DNA from: Longimicrobium sp.
Lineage (GTDB): Bacteria; Gemmatimonadota; Gemmatimonadetes; Longimicrobiales; Longimicrobiaceae
Direction of reading: 5' to 3'
Length of the DNA: 52,324 bases
NCBI GenBank assembly: GCA_036389795.1
Contig: DASVWD010000102.1
Location: forward strand, 1 to 52,324
Positions 9,117-16,524 of the stretch are shown here, piece by piece. Position numbers and translations under genes: made by a program. The stretch's first letter is position 1, and the number at the start of each line of letters is the position of its first letter. The notes beneath the pieces were generated by a model that saw only the letters and a list, made by a program, of their open reading frames with translations, was not told where the DNA came from and made no database searches.

Positions 9117-9189
9117 TCTCACGCAGAGCAGCAGAGTCAGCGGAGAAACTCCGAAGTTCTCTGCTGACTCTGCTGCTCTGCGTGCGATT
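9117..9189. repeat. Long hairpin repeat, copy 2, between convergent genes
   Basis: CACGCAGAGCAGCAGAGTCA on the left pairs with TGACTCTGCTGCTCTGCGTG on the right, giving a stem of about 20 perfect pairs plus GAGAA/TTCTC nearer the loop. It sits between the convergent ABC-F and kinase genes and could end both transcripts. Confidence 0.85.
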
Positions 9190-9235
9190 GTCAGGCGCCT
9201 GGGACCAGGACGATAGCCAGCGGACCCGCCCAGGA

Positions 9236-11326
9236 CTACTCCTCCTCGTCCTCGATCTCCTCGTACTCGGGCCGCAGCGGCAGGGTGAAGAAGAAGGTGC
9301 TCCCCTCGCCCGGCGCGCTCCGGACCCAGATGCGCCCGTCGTGCGCCTCCACGATCCCCCGGGCGATGGCCAGGCCCAGCCCGGCGCCCTGGCGGTTGGC
9401 CGAGCGCACCTTCCAGAAGCGGTCGAAGACGTGCCCCAGGTGCTCGGGCGGGATGCCGGGGCCGGTGTCGGACACCGCGAAGCGCACCTCGGCCTCGTCC
9501 GCGCGCACCGCGAGCTCCACGCGCCCGCCCTCGGGGGTGAACTTCACCGCGTTGCCCAGCAGGTTGGCCAGCACCTGCAGCACCCGCTCGCGGTCGCCCT
9601 CCAGCGCGGGGAGCCCCGGGGGAATGTCGCTCGCCAGCTGCAGGCGCTTCTCGGCCGCCAGCGGCGCGAACGCCTCCAGCGACTCGCGCGCCAGGGCCCC
9701 GGGATCCCAGCGGTCCCACTCGATCGCCAGGCGCCCCGCCTCGATGCTCGCCACGTCCAGCAGGTCCTGCCGGAGCCGCTGCATCCGCCGCGCGAGGTCG
9801 CGGATCCCCGTGATGCGCTTCCTGAGCTCCGCGTTCTCCCCGTCCTCGGGCAGGGTGCGCAGCAGCACCGTGGTGGTGATCACGATGGCCGAGAGCGAGT
9901 TGCCCAGGTCGTGCGACACCACGTGCAGCACGTCCTCGCGCGCGCGGATGGCGCCCTGCGCCGCGCCGTAGAGGCGCGCGTTCTCCACCGCCAGCGCCGC
10001 CCGCCCGGCCAGCTCGCGCGCCGTCTCCACCGCCACCGCGTCGAAGCGGCGCCCGGACCGCGAGATCACCAGCTCCAGCGCGCCCAGCGCTTGGTCGCGC
10101 AGCACCAGCGGCACCACCAGCACCGAGCGGATCCCCAGCTCCTCCATCACACGCCGCTGCTCGCCGCCCGCCAGCGAGGAGGTGAAGTCTTCCCCCGCCT
10201 CCTCGACCAGCACCGGCTCGCGCGCCTGCAGGGCGCGCAGCACCGGGTGGGCGGCCACGGCGTCGACCGGCAGCCCCAGCAGCGCGCGCGCCAGCTCCTC
10301 GCGCGCCGGGTCGCCGTGCGCCGCCGCGAGGCGCCGGACACCGCCGTCGTCGTCGCGCAGGAACACCACGCACCAGTCCGCCAGCTCGGGCACCGCCGCG
10401 CGGGCCAGCGTGCCGAGCGTCGCCTCGCGGTCCAGCGACTCCGAGAGCCGCGCGCCCGCCTCGGCCAGGAAGCGCATCCGCCGCTCCGCGGCCTCCGCCC
10501 CGGCGCGCGCCTCCGTCTCGCGCGCGAGCGCCCCGGCCACCCGCCGCTCGGCCTCCTTGCGCTCGGTGATGTCGCGCAGCACCGCGGTGAAGAGGCGCTG
10601 CCCCCCCAGCTCGAGCCGCGAGATCGACGCCTCGGCCGGGAACTCCTCGCCGTTCCTGCGCCGGCCGAAGATCTCCTGCCGCTCCCCCATCCGCTTGGCC
10701 ACCACGGGCCCGCGGCCGAAGTGCTCGAGGTGGCCCTCGTGCCGCTCCCGCACCCGCTCCGGCAGCAGCGCGGCGAGCGGCTGGCCGATGATCTCCGCGG
10801 CCGTCCAGCCGAAGATCCGCTCCGCCCCCTGGTTGAAGAGCACGATGCGCTGCTCCTCGTCCACCGAGACCACCGCGTCGGTGGCGATGGAGATGATCCC
10901 CGAGAACTTGGCCTCGGAGAGCCGGAGCGCCTCCTCGGCGCGGATGCGCTCGGTGACGTCGCGCACCACCCGCGCGTAGCCGGTGAGCCGCCCCCCCTCA
11001 TCGCGCAGCGCCGTGGTGAGCACCTGCGCCCAGAAGCGCGTGCCGTCCCTCCGCACGCGCCACCCCTCCGTCTCCAGCGAGCCGTGCTGCGCGGCGCGGC
11101 GCAGGTCGCGCTCGGGCATCCCCAGCGCCACGTCGTCGGGAACGTAGAACGCCGAGCAGTGCAGCCCCGCCGCCTCGGCCGCGGGGTAGCCGATCACGGC
11201 TTCCGCCCCCGCGTTCCAGAACGCCACGCGCCCGCCCGCGTCCAGCGCGAAGACGGCCTCGTCGCGCAGGCCGTCCAGCAGCAGGCGCGAGATCCCGTGC
11301 GCGGGAAAGGGCGGGGCGGTGCTCAT
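9236..11326 (-). CDS. PAS-PAS-GAF sensor histidine kinase, soluble
   Basis: A 696-residue kinase. Two PAS domains (about residues 12-130 and 140-260, each ending in a DVTER/DITER motif), a GAF domain (about 285-445), HisKA (VSHDLGNSLSAI near 465), and an HATPase with N box NLLGNAVKF, G1 DTGPGIP, F-box-like FDRFWKV and G2 GAGLGLAI. No transmembrane helix is visible, so it senses a cytoplasmic signal. The phosphoacceptor His is present, but the usual H-D/E-L-R-N-P-L reads HDLGNSL, lacking Arg and Pro. The ATG at 11326 is preferred over a TTG 63 bp upstream. No response regulator is adjacent. The acidic tail (EYEEIEDEEE) is unusual. Confidence 0.88.
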   Translation of the reverse strand: MSTAPPFPAHGISRLLLDGLRDEAVFALDAGGRVAFWNAGAEAVIGYPAAEAAGLHCSAFYVPDDVALGMPERDLRRAAQHGSLETEGWRVRRDGTRFWAQVLTTALRDEGGRLTGYARVVRDVTERIRAEEALRLSEAKFSGIISIATDAVVSVDEEQRIVLFNQGAERIFGWTAAEIIGQPLAALLPERVRERHEGHLEHFGRGPVVAKRMGERQEIFGRRRNGEEFPAEASISRLELGGQRLFTAVLRDITERKEAERRVAGALARETEARAGAEAAERRMRFLAEAGARLSESLDREATLGTLARAAVPELADWCVVFLRDDDGGVRRLAAAHGDPAREELARALLGLPVDAVAAHPVLRALQAREPVLVEEAGEDFTSSLAGGEQRRVMEELGIRSVLVVPLVLRDQALGALELVISRSGRRFDAVAVETARELAGRAALAVENARLYGAAQGAIRAREDVLHVVSHDLGNSLSAIVITTTVLLRTLPEDGENAELRKRITGIRDLARRMQRLRQDLLDVASIEAGRLAIEWDRWDPGALARESLEAFAPLAAEKRLQLASDIPPGLPALEGDRERVLQVLANLLGNAVKFTPEGGRVELAVRADEAEVRFAVSDTGPGIPPEHLGHVFDRFWKVRSANRQGAGLGLAIARGIVEAHDGRIWVRSAPGEGSTFFFTLPLRPEYEEIEDEEE

Positions 11327-11589
11327 CTGCGGCGTCGCGGGTGCCGGGGTGGTCGCGGATCGGCGGGAAAGCCGGGAACGGTGTCCCAACCTACGTGCGG
11401 CCGGACCCGCCCGGTAGCCCGCCCGCGTCGGGAATCACCCGACAGATACTGCGGCCCGGGCCCGACGCGGCTCCCCATACGCCGACGACAGACGCGGCGG
11501 CGCCGCCCGCCCATCTTTCCACCTCAGGAGAGCCCGCCGCCGTTCCGCCGCGGGTCCTCGCCGCAGATCCGAGACGAGTGGAGGAGCCC

Positions 11590-11922
11590 GTGCCCATCGC
11601 GCAGCGGTCCGAGTGGCCGCAGATCCTCAGGGACTTCAGCCGGAAGAACGCGGGGCGCGCTTCCCGGCTGGAGGTGGACGACCCCGAGCTGGGCGCGCAG
11701 TGGAGCGAGCTGGAGCTCTGCTTCCGCGGGGCCGCGTACGAGCCGCGCTTCCGGCGGGTGGAGATCCTGCTCGTCGACGGCGGCGGGCCCGCCGGCCCCC
11801 TCACGCACAGCATCGAGGCGGTGACGGACATCGCCGTCCGGCAGGGCGCCGACGGGCGCGACCGCGTGCTGCGCATCGGCTACCCCGGCGGCCAGACCCT
11901 GCTGCGCCTCGCGGCCACGTAG
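11590..11922 (+). CDS. DUF5335 family protein
   Basis: A 110-residue cytoplasmic protein. The GTG start follows GGAGGA with good spacing; upstream codons in frame lack family similarity. The layout (SEWPQILRDFSRKNAGR, then LEVDDPELG, then IEILLVDGG-like strands and a basic C-terminal strand pair) fits DUF5335 as I remember it. Function is unknown. It is monocistronic, with a terminator-like hairpin 27 bp downstream. Confidence 0.65.
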   Translation: MPIAQRSEWPQILRDFSRKNAGRASRLEVDDPELGAQWSELELCFRGAAYEPRFRRVEILLVDGGGPAGPLTHSIEAVTDIAVRQGADGRDRVLRIGYPGGQTLLRLAAT

Positions 11923-11948
11923 CCCGCGGCGCCCGGACGACGGACACG

Positions 11949-11985
11949 GCGGCCTCTCCGGTCATCCCGGGAGGCCGCTCTTGTT
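11949..11985. terminator. Terminator hairpin between DUF5335 and Abi_2 genes
   Basis: A GCGGCCTC / GAGGCCGC stem with a further CCGG/CCGG pairing inside is followed on the + strand by TCTTGTT. It lies at the meeting point of two convergent genes. Confidence 0.6.
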
Positions 11986-12737
11986 CACCTCTTCGCTCCG
12001 AAGTACGCTTCGGCCCGAGGGCGATACGCGTCCGGGCCCGCGTTGAAGACAGGCTCCAGCACGGACTCGGCACGCACGACTCGCTCGACGCTCTGGTTCA
12101 TCCACGACAGCGTTTCCAGGATCTTCGCGTGCCAGGTTGTAAGGTCCTGATCCCAGATCGGCTCATGGTGTGAGATTCGGTTCCGAAACTCGCGGATCTC
12201 ATCGAAGCGGTGCAGGATCGCAGGGCGGCTCCGGACGGACCTGGGTGCGAAAACGAAGGTGTGCGTTAGAATCTCCGGCCACAGGCCGGGCCCCGAACGG
12301 CGTGTCTGCTCATAGGGAGACTGGCAGAGCGCGGTCCAGAAACCGAATCCGAGCTGCGCGATCAGTCACCCCGGCGTAAGATTTTTCGTTTGACTACGCT
12401 TGCGAAGCCGTTCCTTCGCCTCCTCGACCGTAGCCTGTTCGCGTGGCATCAGCAGCGGCGGCGTTGCGTCAAGCCAGCATGGAATGTCAGCGAACGCGAG
12501 TGAACGGCCGCTCAGCACCTTGAGGGACCCGCTGTAGAGCACGTTGCGGAAGGTGATTTCCAGCGCGTGCAAGGTCGGATGGAATGCGCATGACAGCGCC
12601 ACATTCCAGAAGTACCGCGCAACCATGTCCAGGTCGTCGGCATCCGCGGCTGTGCGGTACGCGTCCAGGCGCTCGATGGAGAACGCGTGGTAGATCGCGT
12701 GGAGGGAAAGGGGTTGTTCTGAACCGGCTTTGGGCAT
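11985..12737 (-). pseudogene. Abi_2 (AbiD/AbiF-type, HEPN) gene with one in-frame TGA
   Basis: Read leftward, 123 codons (from ATG 12737) are followed by TGA at 12366-12368 and then, in the same frame, 126 more codons to the stop at 11985. The first part carries the Abi_2 N-terminus (LDAYRTAADADD, ARYFWNVALSCAFHPTLHAL, EITFRNVLY). The part after the TGA carries the rest: LIAQLGFGFWTALCQ, IREFRNRISHHEPIW and ILETLSWMN. RNRISH fits the HEPN RNase motif R-x4-H, so the product made before the TGA lacks the predicted catalytic motif. Frame and homology continue unbroken across the TGA, so it is a nonsense change (for example from CGA), not a frameshift. Abi_2 proteins are linked to phage abortive infection. 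Base composition is visibly less GC-rich than neighbours, suggesting transfer. A sequencing error or readthrough could still give a 250-residue protein. Confidence 0.8.
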
Positions 12738-12812
12738 AAATTGGAGGCGTAATTCCTCGGGTCGTCCTCTGCTGGAGCAGTCGCCTTCGGGTGCGGCATG
12801 ACGCCGAGGTTG

Positions 12813-12845
12813 GAATCCCCGCGACGAGCCTCGTCGCGGGGATTC
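12813..12845. other. Perfect 15-bp hairpin in the Abi_2 leader
   Basis: GAATCCCCGCGACGA pairs perfectly with TCGTCGCGGGGATTC across a 3-nt loop. It lies between the candidate promoter (12908-12936) and the ATG at 12737 of the leftward Abi_2 gene. No U-tract follows on the minus strand; TGCGTTTCTG follows on the plus strand. It may be a structured leader, a noncoding RNA or a leftover terminator of a lost rightward gene. Confidence 0.6.
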
Positions 12846-12907
12846 TGCGTTTCTGCCCTGCCCCCGCTCACCGAGCGCTCTCCTTGGGAAAGCCCCTGGC
12901 CGCGGAT

Positions 12908-12936
12908 ATTATACGCCCTAACATGAGAAATGTAAA
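12908..12936 (-). promoter_or_regulatory. Candidate sigma-70 promoter for the Abi_2 gene
   Basis: On the minus strand TTTACA (12931-12936) is followed after exactly 17 bp by a perfect TATAAT (12908-12913), in an AT-rich island within GC-rich DNA. The predicted start near 12900 gives a leader of about 160 nt that includes the perfect hairpin. Confidence 0.7.
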
Positions 12937-13049
12937 CTCCGTCTATTCCAGGTATGCTGAAAGTCAGATCGCCCCACCGCCCCACCTCAATCGCCGCGGT
13001 CCACACCTGGAACCGCTGGTGCGCGTCGTCTCAGGCGGCGTGGGAGCAC

Positions 13050-13099
13050 TTGACGTGGTGAGTGGCATCTGCGCATAGTCCTGGTGCCATTTGCGCAAA
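13050..13099 (+). promoter_or_regulatory. Promoter and repeated operator of the Xre-RES operon
   Basis: TTGACG (13050-13055) is followed after 18 bp by CATAGT (13074-13079). Two direct repeats, TGGCATCTGCGCA (13063-13075) and TGCCATTTGCGCA (13085-13097), are 22 bp apart start to start, about two helical turns. The second contains the palindrome TTTGCGCAAA. They overlap the -10 region, as expected for an autoregulating antitoxin. Confidence 0.6.
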
Positions 13100-13109
13100 G
13101 GACGACGAC

Positions 13110-13535
13110 ATGCACGCGATTGCGGAGAAGCTCGGGGGAGCCAGGGTGCTCCAGAGAGACATCCGGTCGGACCTGGAGCTCGCCGAGGTGATCCACGCCG
13201 GGTTCCCGATCCGCGTCGTGGACTTCGTCCTCAAGGCCGGGCTCCTGGACGCTTCCGAGCTGTACGGCTTGGTCATCCCGCGGCGGACGCTCGCCCATCG
13301 GAAGGAGAAGCAGAACACCCTGTCGCGGGAGCAGTCCGACCGCCTGGCGCGCGTGGTTCGCGTACTGGTGCGCGCGGAAGAGGCGCTGGGCACGGTGGAG
13401 AAGGCGGCGCGCTGGCTGCGCAAGGAGAACCGCGCGCTCGGCGGAAAGCGGCCCATCGAGCTGCTGGAGAGCGACACGGGCGCGCGGGTCGTCGAGCGGA
13501 TCCTCGGCCGGATCGAGCACGGCGTCTACAGCTGA
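13110..13535 (+). CDS. Xre/MbcA/ParS-type antitoxin
   Basis: A 141-residue protein starting at the ATG behind AAAGGA. The C-terminal half holds the DUF2384 toxin-binding region: SREQSDRLARVVRVLVRAEEALG, cut here, then AARWLRKENRALGGKRPIEL and a final VERILGRIEHGVYS. The N-terminal half (LELAEVIHAGFPIRVVDFVL) is the helical DNA-binding part of this family. It should bind and neutralise the RES toxin encoded 6 bp downstream and repress the operon through the TGCGCA repeats upstream. Order (antitoxin first) and spacing are typical. Confidence 0.88.
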   Translation: MHAIAEKLGGARVLQRDIRSDLELAEVIHAGFPIRVVDFVLKAGLLDASELYGLVIPRRTLAHRKEKQNTLSREQSDRLARVVRVLVRAEEALGTVEKAARWLRKENRALGGKRPIELLESDTGARVVERILGRIEHGVYS

Positions 13536-13541
13536 CCCCGG

Positions 13542-13997
13542 ATGCGCGTCTGGCGGATCACCAGGCGACCGTTCCAGGCGCTGGACGGAGAGGGCGCCCG
13601 CCTGAACGGCGGGCGCTGGAACTCCGAGGGCGTGGCGGTCGTGTACACCTCCTTCGCGCTCTCCCTCGCCGCGCTGGAGTACCTGGTGCACGTCGACGTC
13701 GAAGAAGCGCCGGCCGACCTCGTGGCGCTGGAGATCGACGTGCCGGACGACGTGCCCGCGGACGAGGTCCGGCTCGACGATCTGCCCGAGGACTGGAACC
13801 GGGTCGAGGACCACCCCGCCTGCGCCTCCATCGGCGACCGCTGGGTTCGGGACGGCAGGGCGCTGGTGCTCCGCGCGCCTTCCGCCGTCATTCCCCACGA
13901 ATCCAACTACCTGCTGAACCCGAAGCATCCCGACGCTGCGCGGATCAGGGTTGTCTCCGTGCGGGACTTCGTCTTCGATCCCCGCCTGCTGGAGTGA
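13542..13997 (+). CDS. RES-domain toxin (NAD+-degrading type)
   Basis: A 151-residue protein with RES family landmarks: MRVWRITRRPF at the start, the GARLNGGRWNSEG motif with its conserved Arg, YTSFALSLAALEYLVH with Ser and Glu, and SNYLLNPKHP near residue 128. Family members in Xre-RES modules deplete NAD+ by phosphorolysis or hydrolysis and arrest growth. The gene lacks a strong ribosome site and starts 6 bp after the antitoxin stop, which suggests translational coupling. It appears intact. Confidence 0.9.
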   Translation: MRVWRITRRPFQALDGEGARLNGGRWNSEGVAVVYTSFALSLAALEYLVHVDVEEAPADLVALEIDVPDDVPADEVRLDDLPEDWNRVEDHPACASIGDRWVRDGRALVLRAPSAVIPHESNYLLNPKHPDAARIRVVSVRDFVFDPRLLE

Positions 13998-14025
13998 TCC
14001 AGCCAGATCCCGCCGATCCGCCCCC

Positions 14026-15246
14026 TCACCTCGCGGCCGCCCGCATCCGCCAGAGCCGCAGCATCGAGGCGATCCCCGCGGCCGGGCCCAGGGCCAGGAT
14101 GCCGAACGCCAGCGGCCAGCCGCCGGCGTCGCGCAGGTGCGGCACGGCGGCGATGGTCACCGTGGTCAGCAGGAAGCCGAGCGCCGTCTGGAAGGTGAGC
14201 GCGGTGCCCACGGCGTGCTCGGGGGCCACCTCCGTCACCACCGCGCTGAACTGCGCCGAGTCGGCCACCACGGCGAAGCCCCACACCAGGGCGACCGCGA
14301 TCACCAGCGGCGCCGGCGCGCGGAAGAGCCAGCCGACCACGAGCGCGCAGGCGCCGCTCACCGCCATCGCCCCGATGGTGACCTTCTCGCGCCCCAGCCG
14401 GTCGGCCCAGCGCCCGGCCAGCACCGAGCCCGCCCCGCCCATCGCGATCACCCCGAAGCCCACCAGCCCCGCGCGCGCCGCGGCCGCCGCCGGGTCCGCC
14501 CCGCGCGCGGCGAAGAGGTCCTGGAAAAAGAGAGCGATGAAGGTCCACACCGCGTACAGCTCCCACATGTGCCCCAGGTAGCCGCCCACCGCCAGCCGCG
14601 TGGGCCGGTGCCGCACCACATCGCCCAGCAGCGCCGGCGAGAAGCGGCGGCGGGGGAAGGGGAACGGCCCGTCGCGGTACGCCGCCCCCACCAGCACGGC
14701 CGCGACGACCGCGCCCACCGACGCGGCGGCGACGATCTCGCGCCAGCCGAGCGCGGGGAAGGCGCGCAGCAGGTACGGCGTGGCCTTCCCCACCGTGAGC
14801 GCGCCCACCACGGTGCCGATCGCCAGGCCGCGCCCGGAGCGGAACCAGGTGGAGACCATCTTCATGGCGGGCGGGTAGACGCCGGCCAGGAACAGGCCGG
14901 TGAGGAAGCGCCACGCGAGAGCCGCTCCGTACCCGTCCGCCGCCAGCAGCCCCGCGTTGGCGCCCGCCGCCAGCAGCGCCGAAGCGGCGAAGTACGCCCG
15001 GCTGGGGAGCACGTCGGCCAGGTTGAGCAGCGCCGCCAGCGCCGTCCCCGCCACGAAGCCGAGCTGCACCGTGGCGGTGAGCCACCCCGCCTGCGACTCG
15101 CCCAGCCCCCACAGCGCGCGCAGCTGCGGCGCCACGGCGCTGGCGGTGAACCAGAGCGACATCCCGATCAGCTCGGCGGCGCCCACCAGCGCCAGCACGC
15201 GCCAGCGGCGGGGGTCGCGGTCGGGCTCGGGGACGGCTGGAGGCAA
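14026..15246 (-). CDS. MFS transporter
   Basis: About 406 residues with 12 hydrophobic segments. The loop after helix 2 and the central loop carry MFS-type basic clusters (WADRLGREK for the second half, the A-motif-like D-R-x-G-R). Helices include MSLWFTASAVAPQL, LGFVAGTALAALLNL, VWGFAVVADSAQFSAVV and ALGFLLTTVTIAAVP. Substrate is unknown; remote similarity to nitrate/cyanate-type MFS proteins is possible. The start is uncertain: the first in-frame ATG falls inside helix 1, so a TTG at 15246 (or 15276) is assumed. The gene ends 29 bp from the convergent RES toxin. Confidence 0.75.
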   Translation of the reverse strand: MPPAVPEPDRDPRRWRVLALVGAAELIGMSLWFTASAVAPQLRALWGLGESQAGWLTATVQLGFVAGTALAALLNLADVLPSRAYFAASALLAAGANAGLLAADGYGAALAWRFLTGLFLAGVYPPAMKMVSTWFRSGRGLAIGTVVGALTVGKATPYLLRAFPALGWREIVAAASVGAVVAAVLVGAAYRDGPFPFPRRRFSPALLGDVVRHRPTRLAVGGYLGHMWELYAVWTFIALFFQDLFAARGADPAAAAARAGLVGFGVIAMGGAGSVLAGRWADRLGREKVTIGAMAVSGACALVVGWLFRAPAPLVIAVALVWGFAVVADSAQFSAVVTEVAPEHAVGTALTFQTALGFLLTTVTIAAVPHLRDAGGWPLAFGILALGPAAGIASMLRLWRMRAAAR

Positions 15247-15341
15247 GGAAGGATCGCGGCGGCGGGTCGGGAGCAAAGGGTCCGCACAGAGTACGCGCGC
15301 CGCGCCGGACGCGAAAGGATGATCCTGCACCTGGAAAGCAA

Positions 15342-15404
15342 TCTCACGCGGGGTCGGCAGGATCAGCGGAGGGGTTCTCTGCTGACTCTGCTGCTCCGCG
15401 TGAG
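15342..15404. repeat. Long hairpin repeat, copy 3 (degenerate)
   Basis: TCTCACGCGG... on the left pairs with CTGCTCCGCGTGAG on the right. The inner part has the familiar TTCTCTGCTGACTCTG right arm but a more diverged left arm than copy 2. It lies between the tandem methyltransferase and MFS genes. Confidence 0.65.
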
Positions 15405-15443
15405 CCTGGTGTTTTCCGGACGCCTCGGGACCCGATCCGGTGA

Positions 15444-16265
15444 TTACGCGTCCCCGCCCGGCTTCTGGAAGACGAAGTTGAGGTAGCGCACCTCCCGGGT
15501 CCGGAAGCGCTCGAAGGCCCTGGAGTCCCGGGTGGCGGCGAACTCGTGGAGGGCGCCCCGCAGCCAGCGCGGGCACTTCTCCGCGATCAGCCGCGCCTTG
15601 CGGTCGTGGTCGAGCTCCAGCGCCCGCACCACCTGCGGCGTGATCTCCTCCTCCTTCAGCAGCGAGAGCCCCGACGCGCCGAGCTGCTTCCGCCACCCCT
15701 CCAGCTCGTGCCGGTTGCGGTGGTCGGCGTAGAGGAAGTGGCCGCCCGGCCGCAGCACCCGGCGCACCTCGGCCAGGAAGCGCGCCAGCGAGCCGTAGCC
15801 GTGCGACGACTCCACGTTCATCACCACGTCGAAGCTGCCGTCCGCCGCCGGGAGCGCCTCGGCGTCGCCCTCGCGGAAGGAGAGGCCGTCCACCGCGTAG
15901 GCGCGGGCGCAGAACTCCACCGCCTTCCGGCAACGGTCGACCCCCAGCAGCGACTTCGGGCCCAGGTGGCGGGCGACGTACGCCGCGCCGCCGCCGCGCC
16001 CGGACCCCACCTCGAGCACCTCCTTCCCCGCCAGCTCCACCGCGCCCGCCAAGTGGTGGTAGAGCTGGATGCCGAGGCGGTGCTCCTCGTCCTCGGGGCG
16101 CAGGATCGGCGGCCGGCCGCCGTTCAGCGAGGCGTAGCCGTAGTTCATCAGCGGCAGGTCGGCGTCGCGGTCGAGCGTCGAGATCGTGTGGTACAGCCGC
16201 TGGATCAGCGCGCGCTTCAGGGCCGGGGACGCACACACGCCGAGGTCGAACGCCCGCTTCAGCAT
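15444..16265 (-). CDS. Class I SAM-dependent methyltransferase
   Basis: A 273-residue protein starting at the ATG behind AGGAGA. SAM motif I is LEVGSGRGGGAAYVA (about residue 85), then LLGVDRCRKAVEFC (acidic residue of strand 2), LSFREGDAEALP, and FDVVMNVESSHGYG, ending motif III with VLRPGGHFLYAD. The N-terminal YHTISTLDRDADLPLMNYGY segment resembles the sterol- or phenolphthiocerol-type small-molecule methyltransferases. The divergent neighbour is a glycosyltransferase, so a role in lipid or glycolipid tailoring is possible, but this is inference. Confidence 0.85.
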   Translation of the reverse strand: MLKRAFDLGVCASPALKRALIQRLYHTISTLDRDADLPLMNYGYASLNGGRPPILRPEDEEHRLGIQLYHHLAGAVELAGKEVLEVGSGRGGGAAYVARHLGPKSLLGVDRCRKAVEFCARAYAVDGLSFREGDAEALPAADGSFDVVMNVESSHGYGSLARFLAEVRRVLRPGGHFLYADHRNRHELEGWRKQLGASGLSLLKEEEITPQVVRALELDHDRKARLIAEKCPRWLRGALHEFAATRDSRAFERFRTREVRYLNFVFQKPGGDA

Positions 16266-16524
16266 GGGTCTCCTGTTCGCCGGGAGGACGGATCCGTGCG
16301 GACATGAGGATGCGGCGCCGGCGGCCCGCTGTCCAATGTTTCGTCGCACCTTTCCGCGGTACGGCCCCATCGGCGCCGGGCCGCCGGCCGGCCGGCATCG
16401 GGAGCGGCGCGCGCGCGAGCCCCGCCGCCACGAAGGGGTGGCCTCCCGGCGCAACCCGCTGTATGTTCGGCGGTTAACCCGGACCTCACCAGACCCCTCG
16501 CACCCTGCACGGACCGCGAGAACG

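Noticed and set aside
5120-11824. A 2234-codon rightward open frame
   Set aside because: Long open frames opposite GC-rich genes are expected; its product is low-complexity Arg/Ala/Gly, and real leftward and rightward genes with clear domains occupy the same span.
12791-13078. Rightward open frame of 95 codons before the antitoxin
   Set aside because: It runs through the hairpin, the promoter island and the operator repeats and has no ribosome site or motif.
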